In this document: piece by piece, positions 36,390 through 44,989 of the stretch | How the letters are laid out: each line of letters starts with the position of its first letter | Numbering within the stretch: position 1 is the first letter of the stretch | Assembly (NCBI GenBank): GCA_019694345.1 | Contig: JAIBCA010000001.1 | Coordinates: 31,069-95,068 of the forward strand | Length of the DNA stretch: 64,000 nt | Reading direction: 5' to 3' | From: Pyrinomonadaceae bacterium | Lineage (GTDB): Bacteria > Acidobacteriota > Blastocatellia > Pyrinomonadales > Pyrinomonadaceae | The notes under the pieces: model-generated | What the model was told of the DNA's origin: nothing | Seen by the model: the letters and a program-made list of their open reading frames with translations, nothing else | Database searches by the model: none | Program-made: the position numbers and the translations under genes

Positions 36390-37508
36390 TTAACTGATTC
36401 GAAACCGGTCAGGGCTGAAAGCGTCGAGATACGGCGATCGGCCGCCGTCGATCATTAGGTCGGCAATTAACTCGGCCGTTCGCGGAGCCAAGAGGATGCC
36501 GTTACGATAATGGCCGGTTGCGACGTAAAGCCCTCGGACGCCGCTAAACTCGCCTAATATCGGCATTCGATCGGGCCCGGCAGGCCGCAATCCGGCCCAT
36601 TCTTCTATAACTGGAAGGCTGCCCAATGCCGGTGCGATCTTCGACGCGGTTTCAATAAGGCCGGCCGTCGCGATAGCGCTAATATCCTTGTTGAATCCGA
36701 CGTCCTCGGATGTCGCCCCGATCAGTACACGACCGTCGGCACGCGGCACCATGTAACCATTCGTACTGTAAACCACTCGCTCAAAGAGCCTTTTTGCTGT
36801 CCGGAAAGCGATCATTTGACCACGAATCGGTTTGACCGCTATCGGTACCGGGAACGCTCCGATTTTGATGAGCGAGGTCCATGCTCCGGTTGCAATAATG
36901 GTTCTATCCGCAGATATTTCGCCGGTCGAGGTACCGGCTCCGGTAACGACGCCGTTACTGATATTGAGCGAGTTAACAGTTGTCTGTTCAACGACCGTAA
37001 TGCCCCGAAGGTCGGCATATCTCCGCAGTGCCGAAAGCAGCTTTCGGTTGTCGACCTGCCAATCATTCGGGAAGAGCGCTCCGCCGATCACCTCGGGCGA
37101 GACAAATGGTTCGGTTCTTCGTGTCTCGGGACCGGAAAGCGTCAGAGCTTCGAGCCCGGCGTTCCTTTGCCATCGAACTCTCTGAGAGATACGCGCGGCG
37201 TCATCATCGTCGAAAGCCAGGTAAAGGGTACCCTTTTGGTCAAGTTCGATGTCAATGCCGGTATCGTCGAGCAGCGACCCGGCAAGCTCAGGATACATTG
37301 AGCGCGATTCCACACAGAAACTCAGCATATCGCCCGGTTCGTCAGTTTCGGCCTGTGCTCCAAGCATTCCGGCAGCCGCCCAAGAGGATTGCTCGCCGCA
37401 ATAGCCTTGTTCGACGACCATAATTCCACTAAGTCCACGCTGATCGAGTTCGCGAGCGATACTGAGACCGATAATTCCGCCGCCGATGATCAAAATTTCT
37501 GATTTCAT
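36390..37508 (-). CDS. thiO: glycine oxidase-like FAD-dependent oxidoreductase (ThiO)
   Basis: 372 residues from the ATG at 37508 (MKSEILIIGGGIIGLSIAREL). The frame runs further upstream but through the intergenic region shared with the divergent gene. The dinucleotide-binding GGGIIG is at residues 9-14, and the DAO-type C-terminal part has AGLRPAGPDRMPILGEF and GHYRNGILLAP. ThiO oxidises glycine to iminoacetate for thiazole synthesis; other thi genes are not visible here, so a D-amino-acid oxidase of other specificity is possible. It heads the minus-strand operon leading to GDPD. Confidence 0.85.
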   Translation of the reverse strand: MKSEILIIGGGIIGLSIARELDQRGLSGIMVVEQGYCGEQSSWAAAGMLGAQAETDEPGDMLSFCVESRSMYPELAGSLLDDTGIDIELDQKGTLYLAFDDDDAARISQRVRWQRNAGLEALTLSGPETRRTEPFVSPEVIGGALFPNDWQVDNRKLLSALRRYADLRGITVVEQTTVNSLNISNGVVTGAGTSTGEISADRTIIATGAWTSLIKIGAFPVPIAVKPIRGQMIAFRTAKRLFERVVYSTNGYMVPRADGRVLIGATSEDVGFNKDISAIATAGLIETASKIAPALGSLPVIEEWAGLRPAGPDRMPILGEFSGVRGLYVATGHYRNGILLAPRTAELIADLMIDGGRSPYLDAFSPDRFRIS

Positions 37509-37575
37509 TAGGGTCCTAACCTCTGCCGCTGCTTGAATTATAGATGATGAACAGTTTGAGCAAAAATCGCTGAAT

Positions 37576-37603
37576 TTGTCGTTGCGTGTTATTTCGTTAA
37601 AAT
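37576..37603 (+). promoter_or_regulatory. possible promoter for the isocitrate dehydrogenase gene
   Basis: TTGTCG (37576-37581) and TAAAAT (37598-37603) are separated by 16 bp and lie 14 bp upstream of the ATG at 37618. GGGGAT just upstream of the start could be the ribosome-binding site. The region is the divergent gap between thiO and this gene. Confidence 0.35.
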
Positions 37604-37617
37604 AGGGGATCGAAATT

Positions 37618-38637
37618 ATGAAACACACAATCACATTGATCCCAGGCGACGGCATCGGCCCCGAGATCACGGCGGCGACCGTACGCGTGATCGAAGCAAC
37701 GGGCGTTGACATCAACTGGGAAACTCAAATACTTGGCTCGCAGGCATTGGAAAAATACGGCGAGACTCTGCCTGCAACTGCCATCGATTCGATGCGTTCG
37801 ACCAAGGTAGCGTTAAAGGGGCCGATCATGACGCCTGTCGGAAAGGGGTTTACATCCGTCAACGTTGGTCTGCGTCGCGCTTTGGACCTATATGCTAACG
37901 TGCGGCCGGTCAAGGCTCTGCCAAATGTCGAATGCCGCTACCCGGAACTTGATCTCGTGATCGTTCGCGAAAACACCGAAGGACTGTATTCGGGCATTGA
38001 ACATGTCGTCGTGCCCGGTGTTGTCGAAAGTCTTAAGGTCATAACCGAAAAGGCGTCCACCCGGATCGCGAGATACGCCTTCGAATTTGCCCGAAGCAGC
38101 GGCCGCAAGAAAGTCACAGCGGTCCACAAGGCAAACATTATGAAGCTTTCGGATGGACTTTTCCTCGAATGCTTCAATGCCGTTGCAAAGGATTATCCGG
38201 ATATCGAAGCCGACGACAAGATCATCGATAACTGCTGTATGCAGCTTGTTATGCGGCCCGAGCAATTTGACGTTTTGGTGATGGAAAACCTGTACGGCGA
38301 TATCCTTTCTGATCTTTGCGCCGGATTGATCGGCGGGCTCGGACTTGCCCCCGGAGCGAATATAGGTGAGCTCGGTGCTGTGTTTGAGGCCGTTCACGGT
38401 TCGGCTCCTGACATCGCCGGACAAGGAATTGCCAATCCGACCGCATTGATGCTGTCGGCGATCCAAATGCTCCGTCACATTGGCGAAAACGAAGCCGCCC
38501 AGAAATTTGAAGCTGCCCTGCTGGCAACATTCAATGATGGTATCAAGACTCGTGACTTGGGCGGTGATGCCCGAACTGCTGAGTTTGCTAACGCGATCAT
38601 CGATCGCATCCCCTCAGGGGCGACTGCCACGGTTTGA
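37618..38637 (+). CDS. NAD-dependent isocitrate dehydrogenase (IDH/IMDH family)
   Basis: 339 residues, the length of the short NAD-type enzyme. The family opening is MKHTITLIPGDGIGPEIT; substrate and Mg2+-binding parts include LYANVRPVKALPNVE, IVRENTEGLYSGIEH, AVHKANIMKLSDGLF and DILSDLCAGLIGGLGLAPGANIG, and the nucleotide loop is EAVHGSAPDIAGQGIANPTA. ENTEGLYSGIEH fits isocitrate rather than 3-isopropylmalate dehydrogenase, and there is no leu cluster nearby. It converts isocitrate to 2-oxoglutarate in the TCA cycle, complementing fumC in the same window. Homoisocitrate dehydrogenase is a remote alternative. Confidence 0.88.
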   Translation: MKHTITLIPGDGIGPEITAATVRVIEATGVDINWETQILGSQALEKYGETLPATAIDSMRSTKVALKGPIMTPVGKGFTSVNVGLRRALDLYANVRPVKALPNVECRYPELDLVIVRENTEGLYSGIEHVVVPGVVESLKVITEKASTRIARYAFEFARSSGRKKVTAVHKANIMKLSDGLFLECFNAVAKDYPDIEADDKIIDNCCMQLVMRPEQFDVLVMENLYGDILSDLCAGLIGGLGLAPGANIGELGAVFEAVHGSAPDIAGQGIANPTALMLSAIQMLRHIGENEAAQKFEAALLATFNDGIKTRDLGGDARTAEFANAIIDRIPSGATATV

Positions 38638-38675
38638 TTTTCCTGTGCAACGTTTTGACCGGCTGGTCGTTCTAA

Positions 38676-38712
38676 CTGTGCGGGTGCTTGCTACAGACAC
38701 CCGCACAGGAGG
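38676..38712 (+). promoter_or_regulatory. perfect 11-bp hairpin merging into a ribosome-binding site
   Basis: CTGTGCGGGTG (38676-38686) and CACCCGCACAG (38698-38708) are perfect inverted copies with an 11-nt loop. The last two bases of the 3' arm are the first two of the AGGAGG site (38707-38712) for the ATG at 38719. No T-run follows, so a terminator for the upstream gene is less likely than a leader hairpin that affects ribosome access or mRNA stability. Confidence 0.6.
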
Positions 38713-38718
38713 TTTAAG

Positions 38719-39114
38719 ATGAGACTCTTGGTTACATTAGCTATGTTGGCCGCCGTGATGGTGTCGGCTGCATATTCGTACACTCCTGAAACGGTTGCTG
38801 TAAAAGCCGGTAAGCAGGCCACCGCAAGTAAGAGCAAGCTGAAATTCAAATTTATCTCAGTGGTTGAGGATTCGCGATGTCCGACCGGAGCCCAGTGTGT
38901 TTGGGCAGGCAACGCGAAGATCAAGATCGAAGTATCAGTGCCGAAAGGCGAAACGAAGACATTTGAGATCAACACTGAGACCGGCCCGAAGGGCGATCAG
39001 ATCGGCGGGTATGCAGTGACGCTCGAATCGTTGACCCCATATCCGAACGCAAATAGACCAACTGACGTTAAGAAGTACATCGCAAAATTCAGCATCGTGC
39101 GGCTTCAACGGTAG
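38719..39114 (+). CDS. small secreted protein with RCPxGxQCxWAG motif
   Basis: 131 residues. The N-terminal signal peptide is MRLLVTLAMLAAVMVSAAYS. The mature part is basic and beta-rich, with one cysteine pair in DSRCPTGAQCVWAGNAKI, a motif seen in many uncharacterised secreted bacterial proteins, and ends YIAKFSIVRLQR. Function is unknown; the fold may be a small beta-sandwich with a disulfide. It is preceded by a strong AGGAGG site joined to a perfect hairpin and converges with the DoxX-like gene, with 7 bp between the stops. Confidence 0.75.
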   Translation: MRLLVTLAMLAAVMVSAAYSYTPETVAVKAGKQATASKSKLKFKFISVVEDSRCPTGAQCVWAGNAKIKIEVSVPKGETKTFEINTETGPKGDQIGGYAVTLESLTPYPNANRPTDVKKYIAKFSIVRLQR

Positions 39115-39121
39115 ATCTGGT

Positions 39122-39526
39122 TCACTTAGCACTCAGAACCATCATTATCAGTTCCAAAATGAAGTACGGTACCAGGGTCGCGGCTCCGGCGTAATCCTTG
39201 GCTATCCGTTGGCCGAAAAACAAGCCGGTGACGGTAGCGGACCCAATGATCGACGCGTAAAAGATCACAGTATTTGAACCGGTCAGAAGGAAATAGATGA
39301 TCCCGGCGGCACTTCCTAAGCCGGTGAATAGTTCAAGTATGGTGATCTTCGCCAACATGAGCGGAACCAGGCCGCGGACAAAGGTCTTTGAAAAATGATC
39401 GGTCAACCAGCCAAGATTGCCCTTCCAGTCGAGCACCTTATCAACGCCCGACTGGATGAACAAAATGGCTGTAAACAACGCAGCGAAAAGTACCGGAAGA
39501 TCTTTTACGATAAGGTCGAACTGCAT
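39122..39526 (-). CDS. DoxX-like integral membrane protein
   Basis: 134 residues with four predicted membrane helices. The text FIQSGVDKVLDWKGNLGWLTDHFSKTFVRGLVPL is typical of DoxX-like proteins (SG-x-x-K ... D-W ... HF). DoxX relatives are linked to quinone-dependent redox or sulfur chemistry, but many members are unassigned. It lies 18 bp downstream of the Xaa-Pro aminopeptidase gene and is probably co-transcribed. Confidence 0.75.
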   Translation of the reverse strand: MQFDLIVKDLPVLFAALFTAILFIQSGVDKVLDWKGNLGWLTDHFSKTFVRGLVPLMLAKITILELFTGLGSAAGIIYFLLTGSNTVIFYASIIGSATVTGLFFGQRIAKDYAGAATLVPYFILELIMMVLSAK

Positions 39527-39544
39527 ATTGCAAATTTCTAACGC

Positions 39545-40855
39545 CTACTTGCGGCCGGCCTTCTGCATTATCGCTTCGATCTCGTCCGGATCCTTTGTCA
39601 CGGCGGCGGTCAGATTGAGATTGCCGTCTTTTGTGACGAGGACGTCGTCTTCGATGCGGACGCCGATACCGCGAAATTTTGCCGGCGCCGACTTATCGTC
39701 CGGCGGAATATACAACCCAGGTTCGACGGTTAAGACCATTCCGGGGGCATACGGCTTTGACTGCTTGGCCTGCTGATCTACAAAATATCGACCCGCATCG
39801 TGTACATCGAGGCCGAGCCAGTGACCGACGCCGTGCATGTAATACTTCAAATATGCCTTTTTCTTGATCAGATCTTTTGTTTTGCCCTTTAGCAGACCAA
39901 GCTGCTTCATTCCTTCGGTCAGCAGTTCGATGGAATACTCCTGTCGCTTCTGATGCGTGTTACCGACCACAGTGAAATCGATACACTTGAGTTGTACGTC
40001 GAGGACGACGTCATAAACCTCTCGTTGGGCTTTGGTGAACTTGCCGTTGATCGGAAATGTTCGCGTAATGTCCGACGCGTAGCCCTGATATTCCGCACCG
40101 GCGTCGATCAGGATCAGGTCACCATCCTTGAGCGGCATATTATTTTCGACATAGTGCAGGATCGTTGCGTTGTCGCCCCCGCCAATGATCGAATTATAGG
40201 CAACACCGCTCGCTCCCTGATCACGCATGTACGCTTCGAGCAGCGATTCGACCTGGCCTTCGTTCATGCCGGGCCTGACCTTCTTCATTGCCAGAATGTG
40301 AGCCTCGGCGGCAATGTCGGCAGCCCGTTGCATCATTTTTATCTCGTCTGCCGATTTGTACAGCCGCATCTCGCCGGTGATGATGGTCGGATCAATGATC
40401 GTGTGCGGCGGATATGCAGTCTTGAGGCGGCGAACGCGTTGTGGCGCAAAATAATCAAGTATGCGGCTATCAAGGTTCCTGTCAACCGAAAACCGATAAT
40501 AAAGCACGTCTTTGCCATCGAGCAGCTTGGCCATATCGGTATCAAAACGCTCAACCGAAAATGACCGGTCCGCACCGTAATTCTTGACCGCACCTTCGAC
40601 GCCCTGACGCCGTCCGTACCACGTCTCCATCAGCGGATCTCGCGGGCGGACGTAAAGCGTGTATGGCTTTTTCGACGAAGGATCGATGACCGCGATCGCA
40701 TCCGGCTCGGGGAATCCGGTCAGGTACCAAAAGTCGGAGTCTTGGCGAAATTTGAATTCCGAATCGTAACTGCGCGTGACCTCGTGCGCGGCCGGAATGA
40801 TCGCGATCGAATTGGGTTCCATTGACTCAATGAACTTTTTAAGTTGTGTTCGCAT
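39545..40855 (-). CDS. pepP: Xaa-Pro aminopeptidase (peptidase M24B)
   Basis: 436 residues, as in E. coli PepP. The N-terminal domain has FKFRQDSDFWYLTGFPEPDA, typical of AMP_N. The pita-bread catalytic domain carries the dinuclear metal ligands: the two Asp of LIDAGAEYQGYASDITRTFP, His in HGVGHWLGLDVHD, Glu in TVEPGLYIP, and Glu in GVRIEDDVLV. It removes N-terminal residues preceding proline in the cytosol. The start MRTQLKKF at 40855 is divergent from the next plus-strand gene. Confidence 0.93.
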   Translation of the reverse strand: MRTQLKKFIESMEPNSIAIIPAAHEVTRSYDSEFKFRQDSDFWYLTGFPEPDAIAVIDPSSKKPYTLYVRPRDPLMETWYGRRQGVEGAVKNYGADRSFSVERFDTDMAKLLDGKDVLYYRFSVDRNLDSRILDYFAPQRVRRLKTAYPPHTIIDPTIITGEMRLYKSADEIKMMQRAADIAAEAHILAMKKVRPGMNEGQVESLLEAYMRDQGASGVAYNSIIGGGDNATILHYVENNMPLKDGDLILIDAGAEYQGYASDITRTFPINGKFTKAQREVYDVVLDVQLKCIDFTVVGNTHQKRQEYSIELLTEGMKQLGLLKGKTKDLIKKKAYLKYYMHGVGHWLGLDVHDAGRYFVDQQAKQSKPYAPGMVLTVEPGLYIPPDDKSAPAKFRGIGVRIEDDVLVTKDGNLNLTAAVTKDPDEIEAIMQKAGRK

Positions 40856-40993
40856 AATTCTCCTCGTTTTCGAGAATTGTAACGCAAAAGCCGATCATTG
40901 TCAGGAATCACGTAGGCAACGGCATTCATATTCAACAAATGAGCGGATATTCAAAGAAATGCATCAGAAGGTCGGCTGAGAAAACAAATTTAC

Positions 40994-41002
40994 TGCTATA
41001 AT
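40994..41002 (+). promoter_or_regulatory. extended -10 promoter (TGCTATAAT)
   Basis: A consensus TATAAT (40997-41002) preceded by TG one base upstream makes an extended -10 element. It lies 35 bp before the ATG at 41038, which has AGGAG at 41024-41028. No good -35 box is seen, as is common for extended -10 promoters. Confidence 0.55.
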
Positions 41003-41037
41003 CACCAAAATTTTACAGACGACAGGAGACGACAATA

Positions 41038-41634
41038 ATGAAACGTATACTCTGGCTAACGGTATTTGTGTTTGCTGCTTCAATGATCGCATTTGCGGAT
41101 ATTCCGCGACCCGAACCGTCAAAGACCCCCAAGCCAAAGCCCGGGATCGATTCAACGCTTAATATCCGAATTAGCAGCGATGTCAAAGAAGCAAAGCTCG
41201 TCATACCGAAATCGCAGATCAAACAGCTGCGTGCCGAACTCGAGAAGATCGACAACGGTTCCGATGAAACGGCTGAGGTGCCAAAATTCAATGGTGTGAC
41301 CCGGACTCAAACCGTGGTCAGTGGAACATTGCTTAGTCTGGCTCTCGTGTTTGGCGGCATATGGTTCGTGCGTTCCGGCAAGGCCGGGACAAAGGCCGGG
41401 CGAACCATTGCTGTGGTTGCACTCGTAGCCGGTGTCGGTTCCGCCGCGACCTACGTGTACGCCAACGCCGGCCCGCCGCCCGAGGTGAGAAGCATTACCG
41501 GCAAGATATTTTCACAAACTCTACAAACGTGGAAGCGGGGTTCCGGAAAGATAAAGGTCGAAACCAAAACTGATGGTAATTCAATCGACCTGATCGTTCC
41601 AGAATCACCAAAATCGCTTGATGGACAGGAGTGA
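41038..41634 (+). CDS. unknown membrane protein, tandem paralogue 1
   Basis: 198 residues, no named family recognised. A signal peptide or first helix (MKRILWLTVFVFAASMIAFADIPRP) is followed by a Pro/Lys-rich stretch and a short beta region. Two adjacent membrane helices follow (about 98-112, LLSLALVFGGIWFVRSGKA, and 122-140, TIAVVALVAGVGSAATYVYA), then a C-terminal beta segment ending IVPESPKSL. The next gene encodes a clear paralogue. The loop RSGKAGTKAGR between the helices is conserved in both. Cell-envelope localisation is likely; the role is unknown. Confidence 0.7.
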   Translation: MKRILWLTVFVFAASMIAFADIPRPEPSKTPKPKPGIDSTLNIRISSDVKEAKLVIPKSQIKQLRAELEKIDNGSDETAEVPKFNGVTRTQTVVSGTLLSLALVFGGIWFVRSGKAGTKAGRTIAVVALVAGVGSAATYVYANAGPPPEVRSITGKIFSQTLQTWKRGSGKIKVETKTDGNSIDLIVPESPKSLDGQE

Positions 41635-41702
41635 TCCGCTGAGTTGCTGATCGACGAGACACTCTGTTTAAGAATTGACGACAAAAAAACTTGGAGAAAA
41701 TT

Positions 41703-42308
41703 ATGAAAAAAATATTGGTGTTGGCGGCTGTCCTTCTGCTTGCCTCGGTCGCGATGTTCGCTGATATTGCCCGCCCGGGCACCAAAAAGCCTTCGCCGGT
41801 TCCGAAACCCGGAACAAATACGGTAGCAAAAATGACCATCACGCTCGATGAGAACGTTAGTCAGCCGACCCTTAACATTCCGCGTTCAAGCCTGAAATAT
41901 CTTCGTGGTGCACTCGATGAGACTGGCACGGATCAGGATAATACGGCCGTCGTGACCGCTCCGACATTTTCGCGGACCCAGACATTCATTAGCGGGATGT
42001 TCCTGAGTCTGGCGATCGTGTTCGGCGGTTTCTGGTTCGTCCGCTCCGGGAAAGCGGCGACCAAGCAGGGTAAGGCAATGGTGATCGTTGCGATACTTGC
42101 CGGTATCGGTTCGGCCGCGACCTACGTATATGGCGACATCGCTCTGCCCCGGCGTGACGAGATCAATAGCCGGCTATTCAATATGGACAAGACGGCGGAA
42201 GGATGTTGTTCGGCCACGTCGGATATGATCCAGATCAAGGTTTCGAATGGCGATGGCGTGGTTCTCCAGATCCCTAAAGTGGACAAGACCGGCGAGCAGG
42301 CACGTTAG
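41703..42308 (+). CDS. unknown membrane protein, tandem paralogue 2
   Basis: 201 residues from the ATG at 41703, which has GGAG upstream; a TTG at 41691 would overlap that site. It is colinear with the previous protein: a signal peptide ending MFADIARPG, an IPRSSLKYLRGAL block matching IPKSQIKQLRAEL, then FLSLAIVFGGFWFVRSGKAATKQGKAMVIV and LAGIGSAATYVYGD. It differs mainly in the tail, which has an adjacent cysteine pair (EGCCSATS). The pair arose by tandem duplication and is separated by 68 bp, so it is probably co-expressed. Confidence 0.7.
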   Translation: MKKILVLAAVLLLASVAMFADIARPGTKKPSPVPKPGTNTVAKMTITLDENVSQPTLNIPRSSLKYLRGALDETGTDQDNTAVVTAPTFSRTQTFISGMFLSLAIVFGGFWFVRSGKAATKQGKAMVIVAILAGIGSAATYVYGDIALPRRDEINSRLFNMDKTAEGCCSATSDMIQIKVSNGDGVVLQIPKVDKTGEQAR

Positions 42309-42339
42309 ACCGTTGGCCATTTAGGCCTGATTCAGTAGA

Positions 42340-43344
42340 ATGCAGGAGATCCGGACCAGACGCATTGCGGTTATGGACGCCCATTATTTCCTTGTGGCGT
42401 TCATGGCCGCGTGCGCGGTTGCGGCGGCTCTGATCGGCAGCTTTCCCCTGCAAGCATCGATCGTGACCATTTTTTTGTTTGCCGGAATCCACAATTTTAT
42501 GGAGTTTCGGTACTTCGCGGCACGGATGCCATTGCGATGGGGGCGTTCAAAACTCTACTACTCGATCGGGATCGGCGGCGTTCTGGTGCTAACGGCGGCA
42601 TATCTGCTGCTCTATTTCGGGGGCGGCAACTGGCTTTGGAATCTCGGCGATTGGCCTTCGCTGATCGCCGCTTGGAATACGGGGTTCATTCTCTGGGTCG
42701 GGTTGCTTTTCTTCCTTCGCGGACGTCAACGGCCCAATAGTGACTGGTCATGGGCGTTTCCGGTCGCCTTTCTACTGTCTGCACTTGCTTGGCTGGTTCC
42801 GCAATACTGGAGCCTGGCGTTGGTCTATTTTCATCCGTTCGTCGCTATGTGGTTTCTCGAACGCCAGATACGGCGGACAAAACCTGATTGGTTGCGAGCT
42901 TATCATGCATGTTTGGTGTCGGTCCCGATATTTGTGCTCGGCCTGTGGGCAGTATTTGCTTCGCGGCCCGGCCTAAGCGACGAAACGACGCTTTTCTGGC
43001 GCATAACTCAGCACGCGGGCAGCGAGATCTTGCCCGGTATTTCGAGCCATTTCCTGGTGGCGACCCACGTTTTTCTTGAATCGATCCACTATTCGGTATG
43101 GATCGTCCTGATACCGCTCGTTGACCGACGAGCGATCCCATGGAAGTTGAGCGAAATACCCCTTTTTTCTCAAAAGGGCGGACTGCCCAAACTCGTCACG
43201 GCGGCTTTTGCTGTCAGCCTATTGCTGGTCTTTGCATTCTGGGCGGGGTTTGCTTTCGACTACACGCTCACGCGTGACGTGTATTTTGCGTTCGCGATCG
43301 CTCATGTGATGGCCGAATTCCCATTTTTGATAAAAATGCTCTAG
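42340..43344 (+). CDS. multi-pass membrane protein with His/Glu motifs
   Basis: 334 residues, at least seven hydrophobic helices. Conserved-looking polar residues sit in or next to helices: AGIHNFMEFRYFAARMP near residue 50, VYFHPFVAMWFLERQIRR near 175, HVFLESIHYSVW near 250, and FAIAHVMAEFPFLIKML at the C-terminus. The H-x-x-x-E and H-x-x-E spacing could bind a metal, reminiscent of membrane desaturase/hydroxylase or Brp/Blh-type proteins, but no family was confirmed. The first ATG (42340) is used; an ATG at 42373 is possible. It follows the paralogue pair by 31 bp. Confidence 0.6.
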   Translation: MQEIRTRRIAVMDAHYFLVAFMAACAVAAALIGSFPLQASIVTIFLFAGIHNFMEFRYFAARMPLRWGRSKLYYSIGIGGVLVLTAAYLLLYFGGGNWLWNLGDWPSLIAAWNTGFILWVGLLFFLRGRQRPNSDWSWAFPVAFLLSALAWLVPQYWSLALVYFHPFVAMWFLERQIRRTKPDWLRAYHACLVSVPIFVLGLWAVFASRPGLSDETTLFWRITQHAGSEILPGISSHFLVATHVFLESIHYSVWIVLIPLVDRRAIPWKLSEIPLFSQKGGLPKLVTAAFAVSLLLVFAFWAGFAFDYTLTRDVYFAFAIAHVMAEFPFLIKML

Positions 43345-43415
43345 TTTCAAAACGGCGGGGCGAAGACAGAGGTGTATTATTTAAATGTCTCGCCGCAGAT
43401 GAAACGGATTTTTCG

Positions 43416-43850
43416 ATGCTATTGTTTGACCTGATAAACGATCCGCCAGTGCAAAATTTGCCTATGGCAGATCTATGGCGGTTTCTGCCAATAGGCTATT
43501 TCTTTACGATCCTCATCGAAACACCGATCCTGGTTTTCGGCCTGTCACCGAAGGTCACTCTTAGACAAAAATTGTTGTGCGGCATCTGGCTTACTGCTTG
43601 TACGTATCCGATCGTAGTTCTTGTTTTACCGGCCGTTTTTTTTGATTCGTCCCGTTTCTGGTATCTCACCGTTGCGGAGATATTTGCGCCCGTTGCCGAA
43701 TGCGCTCTATTTTGGCTGGCGTTCCGCGGTAAAGGCGAACTCGCGTCGGCGGACTGGATCAGATCACTCGCGGCCATCGTTATTGCCAATCTTGCATCGT
43801 TCGGATTTGGCGAGATAATGAACAATAAGGGGTGGTTCGGATTATTTTAA
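43416..43850 (+). CDS. small membrane protein of unknown function
   Basis: 144 residues with about four hydrophobic helices (LPIGYFFTILIETPILVFGL; LLCGIWLTACTYPIVVLVLPAVFF; WYLTVAEIFAPVAECALFWLAF; LAAIVIANLASFGFGEIM). Acidic residues within helices (IETPIL, AEIFAPVAEC) could be functional. It has the same helix-with-polar-residue look as the upstream membrane protein and could be its partner. Its stop is 1 bp before the ATG of the next gene. Confidence 0.6.
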   Translation: MLLFDLINDPPVQNLPMADLWRFLPIGYFFTILIETPILVFGLSPKVTLRQKLLCGIWLTACTYPIVVLVLPAVFFDSSRFWYLTVAEIFAPVAECALFWLAFRGKGELASADWIRSLAAIVIANLASFGFGEIMNNKGWFGLF

Positions 43851-43851
43851 T

Positions 43852-44343
43852 ATGAGATACCTACTATTCGCCGCACTGACGATGACATGCCTTGTGATCG
43901 GAGCATCGGCGCAGTCCAAGTTCACGACCTATGATAACGACCGGTTCAACTTTTCGATCGAGTATCCGTCGGACCTTCTGAAAATGCAGGAGCCTCCGGC
44001 AAATAATGATGGCCGGACATTTCTCTCGAGAGATAAGACGGTGGAAATGCGCGTTTGGGGCCAATACAATGCCCTCGACCGGACCCTCAGCGAAGAGTAT
44101 AACGAGGCTCTTGCCGGATATGGGGCGGGCGTAACGTATAAGGTTCTCGGCGATAGCAGTTTTGTCATCTCGGGCACTGCCGGGAGTAAGATCTTCTATC
44201 GAAAAACAATGCTCCGCACCGGCGGCGTAGAGGTCTTTTACACATTCACGATCGAGTACCCAAAGGCTCAAAAAAGTAAGTTCAACAGCGTGGTGACGCG
44301 GATCGCCCGTTCGTTCAAATTCGACCCCGATGCAGAACCCTGA
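43852..44343 (+). CDS. secreted protein with PsbP-like domain
   Basis: 163 residues. The signal peptide MRYLLFAALTMTCLVIGASAQ is followed by a single alpha/beta domain starting TTYDNDRFNFSIEYPSDL and ending NSVVTRIARSFKF, the pattern of PsbP-like or MOG1-type secreted bacterial proteins. No catalytic residues are evident. It starts 1 bp after the previous stop and overlaps queE by 14 bp, so it belongs to the same transcript. Confidence 0.65.
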   Translation: MRYLLFAALTMTCLVIGASAQSKFTTYDNDRFNFSIEYPSDLLKMQEPPANNDGRTFLSRDKTVEMRVWGQYNALDRTLSEEYNEALAGYGAGVTYKVLGDSSFVISGTAGSKIFYRKTMLRTGGVEVFYTFTIEYPKAQKSKFNSVVTRIARSFKFDPDAEP

Positions 44344-44989
44344 TCGCACGCTCCGGATCACGGAGATATTTCTCTCGATACAGGGCGAATCGTCGCACGC
44401 CGGGCGGCCGTGCTCGTTCGTTCGTCTGACGGGCTGTCCAATGCGGTGCGTATGGTGCGACAGCGAATACACATTCACCGGCGGCGAACGGATGGCATTT
44501 GATGACATTTTTGAGAAGCTCGACGAATGGGGCTGCAAGCTGGTCGAGGTCACGGGCGGCGAGCCGCTTGCCCAAAAGTCCGTATTTCCATTCATCACCG
44601 AGCTTTGCGACCGCGGCTATGAGGTGCTGATCGAGACCGGCGGCTTCGTTTCGACCGAAAATGTCGATCCGCGAGCCTCAATTATTCTCGACGTAAAATG
44701 TCCCGCTTCAGGTGAAGCCGAGCGAAATCACTGGCCAAATATCGAAAATCTTCGTGTCGAAAAGGACGAGGTCAAATTCGTCGTCGCAAATACGGCCGAT
44801 TGGGATTTTGCTAAAACGGTCATCGAAAAATACGGCCTCGCTTCACGCGCGAAAGAGATACTCATATCGCCCGTGCACGGCGTCGATATGCGGTCGTTTG
44901 CCGAAACCGTTTCGCAAAGCGGGCTAAAGGTTCGTATGAACCTGCAGCTTCACAAATACATCTGGGGAGCCGACGTGCATGGGGTCTAG
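44330..44989 (+). CDS. queE: 7-carboxy-7-deazaguanine synthase
   Basis: 219 residues. The radical-SAM motif is GCPMRCVWCDS (C-x3-C-x2-C), preceded by the family text ITEIFLSIQGESSHAGRPCSFVRLTG. The C-terminal LQLHKYIWGADVHGV is also QueE-like. It converts 6-carboxytetrahydropterin to 7-carboxy-7-deazaguanine for queuosine. It overlaps both neighbours: 14 bp with the secreted protein and 11 bp with queC. No queD, the supplier of its substrate, is visible in the window. Confidence 0.93.
   Translation: MQNPDRTLRITEIFLSIQGESSHAGRPCSFVRLTGCPMRCVWCDSEYTFTGGERMAFDDIFEKLDEWGCKLVEVTGGEPLAQKSVFPFITELCDRGYEVLIETGGFVSTENVDPRASIILDVKCPASGEAERNHWPNIENLRVEKDEVKFVVANTADWDFAKTVIEKYGLASRAKEILISPVHGVDMRSFAETVSQSGLKVRMNLQLHKYIWGADVHGV

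Noticed and set aside
36390..37715. Extension of thiO to 37715
   Set aside because: It would run through the divergent promoter region and into the isocitrate dehydrogenase gene; GGGIIG near the N-terminus supports the ATG at 37508.
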